From Paenibacillus glucanolyticus NBRC 15330 (GTDB lineage: Bacteria; Bacillota; Bacilli; Paenibacillales; Paenibacillaceae): a stretch of DNA of 64,000 bases. The notes beneath the pieces were generated by a model that was not told the DNA's origin, did no database searches, and was given only the letters and a program-made list of their open reading frames with translations. Of the stretch, positions 1 to 8,132 are shown in pieces (position 1 is the first letter of the stretch; every line of letters begins with the position of its first letter). The position numbers and the translations under genes were made by a program. The DNA lies in NCBI RefSeq assembly GCF_004000885.1, contig NZ_BIMC01000002.1, positions 310,001 to 374,000 of the forward strand. The letters run 5' to 3'.

Positions 1-1
1 G

Positions 2-253
2 ACGAGCTCGATCATTAATATTATGGGGAATATCGCTGTGTTTGTGCCTTTTGGCGTGCTGCTCCCGCTCCTGTTTCGGCTTCGTTATCTGAAGATGCTG
101 GGTGTCTTTGTAATCGGGTTGTTCCTGCTCGAAATGGCACAGCTGATCACACGGAGAGGGAGCTTCGATGTCGATGATTTTATCTTGAATTCGCTAGGGG
201 CTACGATTGGTTACGGGCTGCTGCGTATCAGTATGAAATGGAGAGCCAGGTAG
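2..253 (+). CDS. VanZ-like family membrane protein, C-terminal part
   Basis: The reading frame is open to the left window edge, so only the last 83 residues are seen; the ATG at 23 is probably internal. Visible are two hydrophobic segments and the VanZ-type pattern: N-I-x-x-F-x-P-F-G near the start, then an E-x-x-Q helix, a D-V-D-D-F turn and a N-x-x-G-x-x-x-G-Y segment. VanZ-like proteins are small polytopic membrane proteins; the prototype gives low-level teicoplanin resistance, but most members have no known role. The family assignment is good; the function is open. Confidence 0.75.
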   Translation, partial: TSSIINIMGNIAVFVPFGVLLPLLFRLRYLKMLGVFVIGLFLLEMAQLITRRGSFDVDDFILNSLGATIGYGLLRISMKWRAR

Positions 254-266
254 CGGCATATTTTAG

Positions 267-430
267 ATAGAAAACCCGATCGTTTATGATAAGGAGCAGA
301 ACGGCTTCACTACGGTGATTGTTCGATGAGAAGCTGGAGTTTACAATGATATCAGGGATTGGGGAAATATGTGCGGGAAGGTAAGGCATCCGTGAGAGAT
401 TCTGTGTTCAGCAAGCTGACTGAGGCATAA
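267..430 (+). pseudogene. Decayed coding remnant between VanZ-like and 103-aa genes
   Basis: The 266-base gap holds coding-like sequence that is not one open frame. From 267 a frame reads about 19 residues with balanced amino-acid use and then meets TGA. It continues past the stop, and after a shift near 350 the neighbouring frame reads K-Y-V-R-E-G-K-A-S-V and ends at TAA 428-430. No start codon or ribosome site is visible. I cannot identify the parent gene. Noise in a codon-biased genome could look like this, so confidence is low. Confidence 0.25.
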
Positions 431-519
431 AGTGTACATAGGACTAAAGGATGGTGTAGAGAGCTTTTTTATCAAGCATGGAGAGCAGGCCAGTTATCAT
501 AAGGAAGGACTGAACACCT

Positions 520-831
520 ATGAATCATAAAACGATGGGCATGATATTTATCTGCATATCCGCCTTTTTGTATGGAACCCGGTATATCGCAGCTGCCATA
601 TTCGGATCGAATGTCTCGTCATGGAACAAAGAGATGTATGAGGCGATGTTAAGTTATGTAGGAAGAGGACCGTTGATATTAAGTATAATTAGCCTGACCA
701 TCGGTATTTTGTGTTTCATGGGGCCTACGATTCGTCGATGGCACGAGCAGGATCTCAGAAAAATCAAGAGCAACTGGAGAGAATTTGATCAGCCTAATGA
801 TAAACGAAGGGTTCAAAAAATAAAGCGTTGA
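520..831 (+). CDS. Small membrane protein, unknown function (103 aa)
   Basis: I do not recognise a family. The product has two predicted membrane segments, about residues 6-28 and 51-70, followed by a basic cytoplasmic tail rich in K, R and W (residues 72-103). AAGGAAGGA lies at a normal distance upstream of the ATG. It precedes the RDD protein gene by 36 bases and may be cotranscribed with it. A role in membrane assembly or stress is possible but nothing in the sequence shows it. Confidence 0.7.
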   Translation: MNHKTMGMIFICISAFLYGTRYIAAAIFGSNVSSWNKEMYEAMLSYVGRGPLILSIISLTIGILCFMGPTIRRWHEQDLRKIKSNWREFDQPNDKRRVQKIKR

Positions 832-867
832 GTTGTTTGAGGTTCTTAACGTTGAGGGGGGAATGGG

Positions 868-1272
868 ATGAACGACAACCAAGTGGCTGGCTTTTGGATC
901 CGACTTGGCGCAAATATTCTGGATGGATTGATTATTGGACTTCCTTTATCCATCATTGCAGGCATAATCACAGGGGATTATGAGAATGAGCCGATCAGTA
1001 ATTTGATTTATGCTCTATACGGCCTTCTAGTGCCGGTGTATTGGAATGGTTATACCATTGGGAAGCGCATATGCCGCATTCGCATTCGAAAGTTCGATTT
1101 TCTTGAGCCGCCGGGCATTGGAACGATGCTGCTCCGAAACCTCGTAGCAGGAATCGTGTATGCGTTAACGCTTGGCATCGGAATCATTGTGAGCATTTTT
1201 ATGGTGGCATTGCGTGAGGATAAGCGTTCCCTTCATGATTTTATTGCGGGTACGGAAGTTGTACACGACTAG
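868..1272 (+). CDS. RDD family membrane protein
   Basis: 134 residues, typical size for a minimal RDD domain. It begins A-G-F-W-I-R-L-G-A-N-I-L-D with the conserved Arg and Asp of the first helix, continues with two hydrophobic segments, and has the late motif R-E-D-K-R-S-L-H-D-F-I-A-G-T that closes most RDD proteins. A GAGGGGGG ribosome site precedes the ATG. RDD proteins are integral membrane proteins; some have been linked to ion or proton exchange, but for most members including this one the substrate is unknown. Confidence 0.85.
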   Translation: MNDNQVAGFWIRLGANILDGLIIGLPLSIIAGIITGDYENEPISNLIYALYGLLVPVYWNGYTIGKRICRIRIRKFDFLEPPGIGTMLLRNLVAGIVYALTLGIGIIVSIFMVALREDKRSLHDFIAGTEVVHD

Positions 1273-1294
1273 GGAAACAGGGAGATTATGAACC

Positions 1295-1855
1295 ATGCGA
1301 GTAGGGATTAACCGCAGGTTGATGTTTGCGCTGCTTGTAGCCATGACGTTGTCTTCGGGATGTTATGATCATCAGAGGTCGGGCGAGTCATTTTATACAG
1401 AAAGCGTGAGCGAAGAAGAACGTCCGGGACAAGAAGCCGATTATCGGGAAGTTCCGTACTCTCAGCTCTTATACTCCAAAACCGCCCCAGACTTTACGTG
1501 GGAGTATCGCACAGAAGAGCACCTTGATCCGGAAATTGAGAAGCTTTACGAGGATGGAATTCATCTGGCTCCCGGAGGATGGGTACTCAAGGAAACGAAT
1601 GAGGAATTCTATATGTTGATTAGCGGGGGATTCCTTCCGACGTCCAAAGGGTTTCGGATTACGTCGATTCAGATGGCTGGCGAACAGAAAGGGAACGATA
1701 AGAATCACCTTTATATCACTTTGGAACCTCATCAGGGCGATGGCACGAAGAATTACCCCGGCGATGCCAGCATTACGTCTCTGATCAGCATCCCCAAATC
1801 AGGACTGCCCGCAGGGGCTGCGATTGATGGAGTTTCCATGAATGGGGTTGAGTAG
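1295..1855 (+). CDS. Putative lipoprotein, unknown function (186 aa)
   Basis: The N-terminus is basic, then hydrophobic, and ends in L-S-S-G-C at residue 23. This is close to a lipobox, although Ser rather than Leu/Val at -3 is unusual; plain secretion is the alternative. The mature part is acidic and hydrophilic, with G-G-W-V-L-K and a final protease-inhibitor-like stretch of small residues, but no domain I can name. It sits 22 bases after the RDD gene and 8 bases before a HAD phosphatase, so it probably belongs to the same transcript. Confidence 0.65.
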   Translation: MRVGINRRLMFALLVAMTLSSGCYDHQRSGESFYTESVSEEERPGQEADYREVPYSQLLYSKTAPDFTWEYRTEEHLDPEIEKLYEDGIHLAPGGWVLKETNEEFYMLISGGFLPTSKGFRITSIQMAGEQKGNDKNHLYITLEPHQGDGTKNYPGDASITSLISIPKSGLPAGAAIDGVSMNGVE

Positions 1856-1863
1856 ATATCGAA

Positions 1864-2523
1864 ATGATGATCAAAGGCATTGTGTTTGATATGGATAATA
1901 CGCTGCTGCATTCAAGCATTGATTTTGGAGCCATGAAACGTGAGATCTATACATTTTTATGCGACCACCGATTGTTGCCCGCAGGTCTTAGCTTGGACCT
2001 TCACACAACCTCTACCGTCATTGCAGAAGCCATGAACACGGGTTTGCTGTCGGAAGAGCTGAGTAGCGAGATGTGGGATATTGCGAAAAAACATGAAATC
2101 CAAGGGATGATCGGAGCCCATCTTGAGGAAGGGTCCATGGAACTCATCCAGCAGCTGCACGGGCAGCTGCATCTGGCCATTGTGACCAATAACGCTTTAG
2201 AAGCGGCGATGGCGGCACTGAACGAGAACAGGATCGCTCATTATTTCGATCTTATTATCGGCAGAGAAGCCATGGGCTCATTGAAGCCTGCACCGGACGG
2301 TTATCTGCAGGTACTAAAGCATTTTTCGCATACGTCGCCTAAGGAATGGCTGTCTGTGGGAGATGCATGGGTTGACGGCAAGGCCTCCGAGAGTGCTGGA
2401 ATGCCGTTCATTGCTTATCGTGGAGACGGAGCGAAAATGAACAGCATGGATGTTGCTCCGTTTGCGCAAATTCAGGATATACGGGAAGTTCTCGGTTTTC
2501 TTCAGCCGCTAGGAAAGGATTGA
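1864..2523 (+). CDS. HAD-superfamily hydrolase (subfamily IA)
   Basis: 219 residues. Motif I is F-D-M-D-N-T at residues 8-13 with the nucleophile and acid/base Asp; motif II is I-V-T-N-N near residue 109; motif III Lys is in S-L-K-P near 140; motif IV is V-G-D-A-W-V-D-G near 165. A helical cap lies between motifs I and II, as in phosphoglycolate-phosphatase-like enzymes. It probably hydrolyses a small phosphorylated metabolite in the cytoplasm; the substrate cannot be read from sequence. Two ATGs are adjacent (1864 and 1867) and the ribosome site is weak. Confidence 0.85.
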   Translation: MMIKGIVFDMDNTLLHSSIDFGAMKREIYTFLCDHRLLPAGLSLDLHTTSTVIAEAMNTGLLSEELSSEMWDIAKKHEIQGMIGAHLEEGSMELIQQLHGQLHLAIVTNNALEAAMAALNENRIAHYFDLIIGREAMGSLKPAPDGYLQVLKHFSHTSPKEWLSVGDAWVDGKASESAGMPFIAYRGDGAKMNSMDVAPFAQIQDIREVLGFLQPLGKD

Positions 2524-2574
2524 GGTCATTCGCAGGGCAGGCATTCTGTCAGGTATGTTGACCGAGGTTACGTG

Positions 2575-2856
2575 ATGAGAAGATATGTATCCCACTTGTC
2601 TCTTGTTTTATTTGTCTGCATTACGCTGTTCACGTTGTACAGCTTCCTGTTTCCGTTTGTGGCGGGCAGTCCGTTTCAGGGACTATGGTTCGCTGCGATT
2701 CTTCTGTTGTCGCCCGTAGGTATCCTGCTGGCGCTTGTAAGCAAATATCGCGGCAGTCTCTCGCGAATCGGTATCACAGCCATTGCTGGACATTCGATGT
2801 TATTGTTATTTCTGGTTCTTTATATGACACTGGGTTATCTGATCCTTGGGGTCTAA
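2575..2856 (+). CDS. Small membrane protein with three hydrophobic segments
   Basis: 93 residues and strongly hydrophobic, with three predicted membrane spans at about residues 8-30, 37-58 and 68-92. No family is recognised. A GTG directly before the ATG keeps the frame open to 2572; I prefer the ATG at 2575, with a modest GAGG about 10 bases upstream. It follows the HAD gene by about 50 bases and may be transcribed with it. Confidence 0.6.
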   Translation: MRRYVSHLSLVLFVCITLFTLYSFLFPFVAGSPFQGLWFAAILLLSPVGILLALVSKYRGSLSRIGITAIAGHSMLLLFLVLYMTLGYLILGV

Positions 2857-2920
2857 ATCATATTAATATGAAGCAATTTATCTGTACCCAACAGTACGGG
2901 GAAGGAGGCAGGGCTTCTAC

Positions 2921-3780
2921 ATGAAGAACAAAGTTTATATTACCGATCTGGACGGAACGCTGCTGCGATCGGATCAGAGACTCTCGTCCTACACAACGGA
3001 GGTTATCTCCAGTGCGCTGGAGCAGGATATGGTCGTTACGTTTGCGACAGCTCGCGGATATATTAGCGCTTTAAGCGTTGTCTCGGACATCACTTGGAGA
3101 TACCCCTCGATTCTGTATAACGGTGCATTGATATACGACGGCTTGACCCGTTCCGTTATAGATGGATACTGGCTGGAGCGGGATATCTCGAATGAGATTA
3201 TCGACGTTGGGAGGAAGTATGGCATTACTCCTTACTATTTTTCATTGGATGTGGACCATCAGGAGGGCTTCTGCATGAGTCGCTGCAAAGAGAGGGAGAG
3301 AAGGCTTTTTTCCATAGTCGTCCCCATGATCCGAGGTTCATGGAAGTGAAGTTCTTGATTTGCCCCTCGGATTACCGCACATTAGCTCTTACATACATCG
3401 GATTACATGAGGAATTGGAGCCGATCAGGCACGAGGTCACGGAATTATTCGGGGATGTGATTCACGCGCATATGATGCCCGATTACTATATCCCGAACCA
3501 TTATTTTCTGGAATTCAGCCATGCCAAAGCGAACAAAAGAGACGGGCTTCAATTATGGTCCTCCCATATGGGCATCGATCTGGAGAACACGGTGGTGTTC
3601 GGCGACCACATCAATGATGTAGGGCTGTTCGAAGCCGGAGGCACCCGGATTGCGGTGCGGAATGCGCATGAGAGCATTCAGCGGCTGGCCGACCATATCA
3701 TCGACTCGAATGAGCTTGATGGCGTGGCGCGTTATATCCAGCAGCAGATGGAGATGTCGATTACAGAGACCATTCTCTAA
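2921..3780 (+). pseudogene. Cof-type HAD phosphatase gene, split by a one-base frameshift
   Basis: The first part (2921-about 3265) encodes D-L-D-G-T-L-L at residues 9-15 and a Cof-type cap start. The second part, in the frame one base earlier, encodes the rest through motif IV F-G-D-H-I-N-D-V, ending at 3780. Read across a break near 3262-3268 (a GGG run before CTT), the protein is continuous: E-G, then L-L-H-E-S-L-Q-R-E-G-E-K-A-F-F. One extra G would restore an intact protein of about 286 residues, the normal family length. So this is a recent pseudogene or a missed base in a homopolymer. GAAGGAGG precedes the ATG at 2921. Cof-type enzymes dephosphorylate sugar phosphates, FMN or similar. 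Confidence 0.85.
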
Positions 3781-3919
3781 AGAACACATGCAACCATCGG
3801 ATAATGGGTCAGATACAGATGGCCGAAGTATTCAGAACAGGGTTAGAATATGAACTTTCTGGGGGCGAATAATGAGAATGAATCTAGCAGAAGAAATCTA
3901 TTGATCTGGAGGTGGGCTT

Positions 3920-4474
3920 ATGAAAAAGATTGAAGATGTTTTTGATCCATTCCCTATTCTGGAGACGGCAAGAACCTTGTTAAGACCCATCACCCAAAGG
4001 GACCTGATGGATATTTACAGATACTGCTCCGTGCCTGAGGTATCCAGACATACCTTATGGAATACGCATCAATCGACAGATGACACTCAGCGGTTCTTGG
4101 AGTTTGTGCAGCAGCGATATACCTTGCAGAAGGTCGGGCCGTGGGGGATTGAGCACAAGGGGACCGGCGTTATCATCGGAACCTGCAGTTTCATTGAATG
4201 GGATAATGATCATCGCAAGGCGGAGCTCGGTTATGTATTGTCCAATCAATTCTGGAACCAGGGAATCATGACGGAAGTGATCGAGCGGGTCATTACATTC
4301 GGGTTTGACCAATTGCAGCTGGTTCGTATTGAGGCCAAATGCCACCCGGATAATACAGGTTCCTATAGGGTGATGGAGAAGACCGGGATGAAGCTGGAAG
4401 GGAGGCTCCGCCATTATCTCAAGGTGAAGGGGCGCTATGAGGATATTCTGGTTTACTCCATTATTCGGTTATAA
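3920..4474 (+). CDS. GNAT N-acetyltransferase, RimJ/RimL type
   Basis: 184 residues. It starts with L-E-T-A-R-T-L-L-R-P-I, the typical opening of RimJ/RimL-like acetyltransferases, and has E-L-G-Y-V-L-S-N-Q-F-W-N-Q-G-I-M-T-E in place of the acetyl-CoA loop, then R-I-E-A-K-C-H-P-D-N-T-G-S and a final E-G-R-L-R-H-Y. These enzymes acetylate N-termini of ribosomal proteins or small amines such as antibiotics; the target is not evident. It meets the LysR gene tail to tail: the two stop codons lie side by side in TTATAA (4469-4474). Confidence 0.88.
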   Translation: MKKIEDVFDPFPILETARTLLRPITQRDLMDIYRYCSVPEVSRHTLWNTHQSTDDTQRFLEFVQQRYTLQKVGPWGIEHKGTGVIIGTCSFIEWDNDHRKAELGYVLSNQFWNQGIMTEVIERVITFGFDQLQLVRIEAKCHPDNTGSYRVMEKTGMKLEGRLRHYLKVKGRYEDILVYSIIRL

Positions 4475-5335
4475 ATGCTCCTTTATTTCAAAATTGACCT
4501 TGACCAGCTCGGCAAAAGCGGAAAAAGCCTTGTTCCTGAACCGGTCGTTCCGCCGAATCAGGCTTGTTGTGCTATGACGATAGGCCTCCGGTATGGAATA
4601 GCTGCCCATATTCGCACATTCTCCGCTCAGTACGGAGCTTGGCAGCAATGTAGCGGCAAGACCTGAACGCACGATACCGAGCTGAGTTTCGAGCGACGAC
4701 ACTTCGATCATCCTGGTAAGCGGAATGCCTTCACTTAACAGCCATTTTTCAAGGGTGCTTCGAAACGGACATCCGGGCGGGGCGACGGCCCATTTTGTTG
4801 TGGCAAGATCGGGAAATGGCTGCTCCTTCGATTTCGTTAACAGCTTGACCTCGTCCTGATCCACATATTCGGCAACGACTTTCGGCGGCAGACTTCCTGT
4901 TACAAAGGCCCCGTCCAGCTGGTAGTTCAGCACTTGAGAGATTAGCTCGGCTGAGCTTCCCGTCAATAACGAAAGCGAGACGTCCGGGTACATATTTTGA
5001 TAGTCCGACAAGGATTGTATGAAGTACCCGCAATGAACCGTATCCACAACGCCAATGGTTAAGCAGCCGCTGGGATACGGTGTTTCCTGTACCGATCGAA
5101 TGGCTTCCTCCGACAAATTGAGAATGGAGCACGCATAATCCCTGAGCGTGGCCCCCTTCTCGGTCAACGTCACGCCGTTGGAGTGCCGGTTGAACAAGGG
5201 GACACCCAGTTCATTCTCAAGCTTTTTGATCCGGGCCGTCACATTGGACTGCACATATCCGAGCTGCTCAGCAGCACGGGTGATGTTCCCCTCCTCGGCA
5301 ATCCTTAGAAAAACCTTCAAATCCGTAAGCTCCAT
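4469..5335 (-). CDS. LysR-family transcriptional regulator
   Basis: 288 residues from the ATG at 5335. The frame stays open to 5386 but the LysR opening M-E-L-T-D-L-K-V-F fits the inner start. An N-terminal winged helix-turn-helix (G-N-I-T-R-A-A-E-Q-L, then S-N-V-T-A-R-I-K-K-L-E) is followed by an effector-binding domain from about residue 90. It is divergent from the paired SMR genes at 5487, with an AT-rich palindrome between them, so it very probably controls that efflux pair and perhaps itself. The inducer is unknown; a cationic drug or guanidinium-like compound is plausible from the pump family only. Confidence 0.9.
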   Translation of the reverse strand: MELTDLKVFLRIAEEGNITRAAEQLGYVQSNVTARIKKLENELGVPLFNRHSNGVTLTEKGATLRDYACSILNLSEEAIRSVQETPYPSGCLTIGVVDTVHCGYFIQSLSDYQNMYPDVSLSLLTGSSAELISQVLNYQLDGAFVTGSLPPKVVAEYVDQDEVKLLTKSKEQPFPDLATTKWAVAPPGCPFRSTLEKWLLSEGIPLTRMIEVSSLETQLGIVRSGLAATLLPSSVLSGECANMGSYSIPEAYRHSTTSLIRRNDRFRNKAFSAFAELVKVNFEIKEHL

Positions 5336-5368
5336 ACAGCTGCCGCCTCTCCATCCTTCGGACATCAC

Positions 5369-5391
5369 TAATAATGATGACAACATTATTA
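5369..5391. promoter_or_regulatory. Inverted repeat, likely LysR operator
   Basis: TAATAATG (5369-5376), 7 bases, CATTATTA (5384-5391): a perfect 8-base inverted repeat in the 150-base gap between the divergent LysR and SMR genes. LysR regulators bind dyads containing T-N11-A, and this site has that form and position. It is 34 bases upstream of the LysR start and about 95 upstream of the first SMR gene. Inference from position and symmetry only. Confidence 0.55.
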
Positions 5392-5486
5392 ATTATCATT
5401 ATACGGTATGTCGATTTTAGATTACAATCACAACTGCGAATCAATAAGGTTCACGATTATAAGAGCAGAAAGGAAGTGGTTGCAGG

Positions 5487-5834
5487 ATGAAGAAGGAATG
5501 GTGGCTTTTATTGTTGGCGGGGGCGCTGGAAGTGGTATGGGTATCCGGCTTGAAGCATTCCGATGTCTGGTGGCAGTGGCTCATTACCATTGTCTCGATT
5601 TTATTCAGCTTTAAAGTTTTTTTGGATTCTGCGGCGAAGCTGCCCATTGGCACGGTGTACGTTATATTCACGGGTCTTGGGACAGCCGGAACGGTACTGG
5701 TGGAGATTCTGGTTTTTGGAGAGCAGGCAAACCCGGTCAAACTTCTGCTGATTGGCATGTTGGCTGCGGGTGTGCTCGGGCTTAAACTCGTTACGAAGGA
5801 AACGGATAGTCAGGCGAAGGAGAGTGGTTTGTGA
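5487..5834 (+). CDS. SMR-family multidrug efflux subunit (YkkC-like)
   Basis: 115 residues with four membrane helices. TM1 holds the conserved charged Glu (A-L-E-V-V-W, Glu about residue 14) that couples proton and drug transport. The G-T-V-Y-V-I-F-T-G-L-G-T-A-G pattern in TM3 is diagnostic of SMR pumps. It is slightly longer than single-gene EmrE types, with a hydrophilic tail, as in paired systems. Its stop overlaps the start of a second SMR gene by 4 bases, so the two probably form an obligate heterodimer in the membrane. AAAGGAAG is the ribosome site. Confidence 0.93.
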   Translation: MKKEWWLLLLAGALEVVWVSGLKHSDVWWQWLITIVSILFSFKVFLDSAAKLPIGTVYVIFTGLGTAGTVLVEILVFGEQANPVKLLLIGMLAAGVLGLKLVTKETDSQAKESGL

Positions 5835-6148
5835 TGGAATGGATCGCTCTGATCGCCGCCGGGTTGTGCGAAGTGCTGGGTGTCATTGCATTGAGACGTG
5901 TGGCCTTGTTTCGCAGCTTCGGCTCCTATTTGTTTCTGACCTGTTCGCTTGGATCGAGTTTCTTGCTGCTGACGTATGCGATGAATTTTATTTCCATGGG
6001 AACCGCCTACGCCATCTGGACAGGAATGGGAACGGCGGGAAGCACACTGCTGGGGATGTTCGCGTTTGGAGAACCGAAGGAATGGCGGCGCGTATTCTTC
6101 ATTAGTTTAATTCTGGCTTCAGTCATCGGTCTTAAGATGATAACGTGA
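5831..6148 (+). CDS. SMR-family multidrug efflux subunit (YkkD-like)
   Basis: 105 residues, four membrane helices, Glu in TM1 (G-L-C-E-V-L-G) and G-T-A-Y-A-I-W-T-G-M-G-T-A-G in TM3. It is translationally coupled to the upstream SMR gene through an overlapping GTGATGG. Paired SMR proteins insert in opposite orientation and exchange protons for cations such as quaternary ammonium compounds or guanidinium. No guanidine riboswitch is visible upstream; control seems to be by the divergent LysR protein. Confidence 0.93.
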   Translation: MMEWIALIAAGLCEVLGVIALRRVALFRSFGSYLFLTCSLGSSFLLLTYAMNFISMGTAYAIWTGMGTAGSTLLGMFAFGEPKEWRRVFFISLILASVIGLKMIT

Positions 6149-6289
6149 CGTTGCAATCGAACAGAAATTCGAAAGCTTGTGAAGGATATTGAGATTCGCA
6201 TATAGAATTTACATAGAGTTTGGTGTTATGAAATCATTCCATCTGACGCCACGATGCATTTTTTATCATTGAAAGGACAGGTGTATCCT

Positions 6290-7984
6290 ATGAAATTCAG
6301 CGAATATCGCTATGAACGTCCCGATGTAAAAGCTTTTGAGCAAAAGTTTAAAGAACAACTCAACGCCTTTACTTCAGCAAGCACGTATGAAGAGCAGGAT
6401 CAGGCGATGACCCGCATCAATAAACTCCGCAGTGAGATGGATACACTCGGTCAGCTTGTGAGTATTCGTCACTCGATTGATACAAACGATGAGTTCTATA
6501 AGGCTGAACAGGATTTCTTTGACGAGAACGGACCGGTGATTCAGGAATACATAACGGATTATTACCGGGCCCTCGTGGATTCGAAATTCAGAACCGAGCT
6601 TGAGGATAAATGGGGCCGGCAGCTGTTCCAGCTTGCAGAGCTATCACTCAAAACCTTCAGTCCCGAGATTATTGAGGATTTGCAGCAGGAGAATAAACTG
6701 ACCACCGAATACTCGAAGCTGATCGCTTCTGCCAAAATCCAATTTGAAGGCGAGGAGCGTACGCTACCGCAATTGACGCCTTTCCAGCAATCCAAGGACC
6801 GCGATATGCGCAAACGCGCCATGGAGGCTTCCAGCGGCTTTATGGCCGAGAATGAAGCAACTTTCGACCGCATTTATGATGATCTGGTAAAAGTGAGAAC
6901 CAAGATGGCCAAGAAGCTGGGTTTCAACAATTATGTTGAGCTTGGTTATGCGCGCATGGCACGCACGGATTACAACGCAGAGATGGTTGCTAATTTCCGC
7001 AGCCAGGTGCTGGAGCATATCGTTCCGGTTGCATCCAAGCTGAAGGAACGTCAGCAGAATCGTATCGATGTGGACCAGTTGCTGTATTATGATGAGAACT
7101 TTGCATTCAAATCGGGGAACGCAACACCGAAGGGTGATCCAGACTGGATCGTGAGCAACGGAGCGAAGATGTATGAGGAGTTGTCACCGGAAACCCATGA
7201 GTTCTTCACCTTCATGCAGGAGAACGGCCTGATGGATCTGGTAGCCAAAAAAGGCAAGCAGGGCGGCGGTTACTGTACCTATATCAGCGAGTACGGCGCA
7301 CCTTTTATTTTCTCCAACTTCAACGGTACGTCCGGTGATATTGATGTGTTGACACACGAAGCTGGTCATGCCTTCCAAGTATACGAGAGCAGAGGTTTCG
7401 AGGTTCCGGAGTATGGATTCCCAACGTATGAAGCATGCGAAATTCATTCCATGAGCATGGAGTTCTTCACATGGCCTTGGATGGACCGTTTCTTCGAAGA
7501 TGAAGCGGACAAATACCGTTTCGACCATCTCGCAAGTGGGCTGATCTTCATTCCTTACGGAGTAACGGTTGATGAATTCCAGCATTTCGTTTATGAGAAT
7601 CCGGATGCAACGCCGGCTGAGCGGAAACAGGCATGGCGTGAGATTGAGCGGAAGTATTTGCCGCACCGGAACTACGATGACAACACGTACCTGGAGCAAG
7701 GCGGTTTCTGGCATAAACAGGGTCATATTTTTAGTTCGCCGTTTTATTATATCGATTACACGCTGGCTCAAATCTGCGCTTTCCAATTCTGGAAGAAGAT
7801 GCACGAAGATCGATCGGCCGCATGGGCAGATTATCTGCACCTCTGCCGTCAAGGCGGAAGCAAGTCCTTCGTCGAATTGGTGAAGGTAGCCGGCTTGATC
7901 TCGCCGTTCGAGGATGGCTGCGTCACTTCCGTCATTGGCAGCATTAATGCGTGGCTTGACAGCGTAGACGATGCAGCTCTTTAA
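6290..7984 (+). CDS. M3-family oligoendopeptidase (PepF/F-type)
   Basis: 564 residues. The zinc motif H-E-A-G-H lies at about residues 355-359, with the third ligand Glu in Y-E-A-C-E-I-H-S-M-S about 28 residues later, as in M3 metallopeptidases. The whole protein matches the length of the PepF/YjbG-type oligoendopeptidase, which cuts short peptides in the cytoplasm. I place the start at ATG 6290, behind AAAGGAC, not the upstream in-frame ATG 6254, which lacks a ribosome site and would add 12 unlikely residues. It is followed by a terminator at 8008. Confidence 0.93.
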   Translation: MKFSEYRYERPDVKAFEQKFKEQLNAFTSASTYEEQDQAMTRINKLRSEMDTLGQLVSIRHSIDTNDEFYKAEQDFFDENGPVIQEYITDYYRALVDSKFRTELEDKWGRQLFQLAELSLKTFSPEIIEDLQQENKLTTEYSKLIASAKIQFEGEERTLPQLTPFQQSKDRDMRKRAMEASSGFMAENEATFDRIYDDLVKVRTKMAKKLGFNNYVELGYARMARTDYNAEMVANFRSQVLEHIVPVASKLKERQQNRIDVDQLLYYDENFAFKSGNATPKGDPDWIVSNGAKMYEELSPETHEFFTFMQENGLMDLVAKKGKQGGGYCTYISEYGAPFIFSNFNGTSGDIDVLTHEAGHAFQVYESRGFEVPEYGFPTYEACEIHSMSMEFFTWPWMDRFFEDEADKYRFDHLASGLIFIPYGVTVDEFQHFVYENPDATPAERKQAWREIERKYLPHRNYDDNTYLEQGGFWHKQGHIFSSPFYYIDYTLAQICAFQFWKKMHEDRSAAWADYLHLCRQGGSKSFVELVKVAGLISPFEDGCVTSVIGSINAWLDSVDDAAL

Positions 7985-8007
7985 ATCGTAAATAAGCAGT
8001 GACAACG

Positions 8008-8061
8008 CATGCAGAGGGACACTATTGAGTTACAGCTCAGGTGCTCTTCCTGCATGTTTTT
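8008..8061 (+). terminator. Rho-independent terminator after the M3 peptidase
   Basis: CATGCAG (8008-8014) pairs with CTGCATG (8050-8056) and is followed by five T (8057-8061). The inside can extend the hairpin through GAG/CTC pairs. It lies 24 bases downstream of the peptidase stop. Confidence 0.7.
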
Positions 8062-8132
8062 AAATGGAATGAAATTTTTGCGTCTGAACCGTTTCGCATT
8101 ATCCATGCCTATGGAGCAGGAGGAAATAAACC

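Noticed and set aside
5391..5486. Possible guanidine riboswitch before the SMR pair
   Set aside because: Only about 95 bases are available and no ykkC-type conserved motif is visible; the LysR palindrome explains the gap better.
7184..8005. 273-codon minus-strand frame
   Set aside because: Entirely antisense to the M3 peptidase gene, whose HEAGH motif and length are intact; the antisense product has no family pattern or ribosome site.
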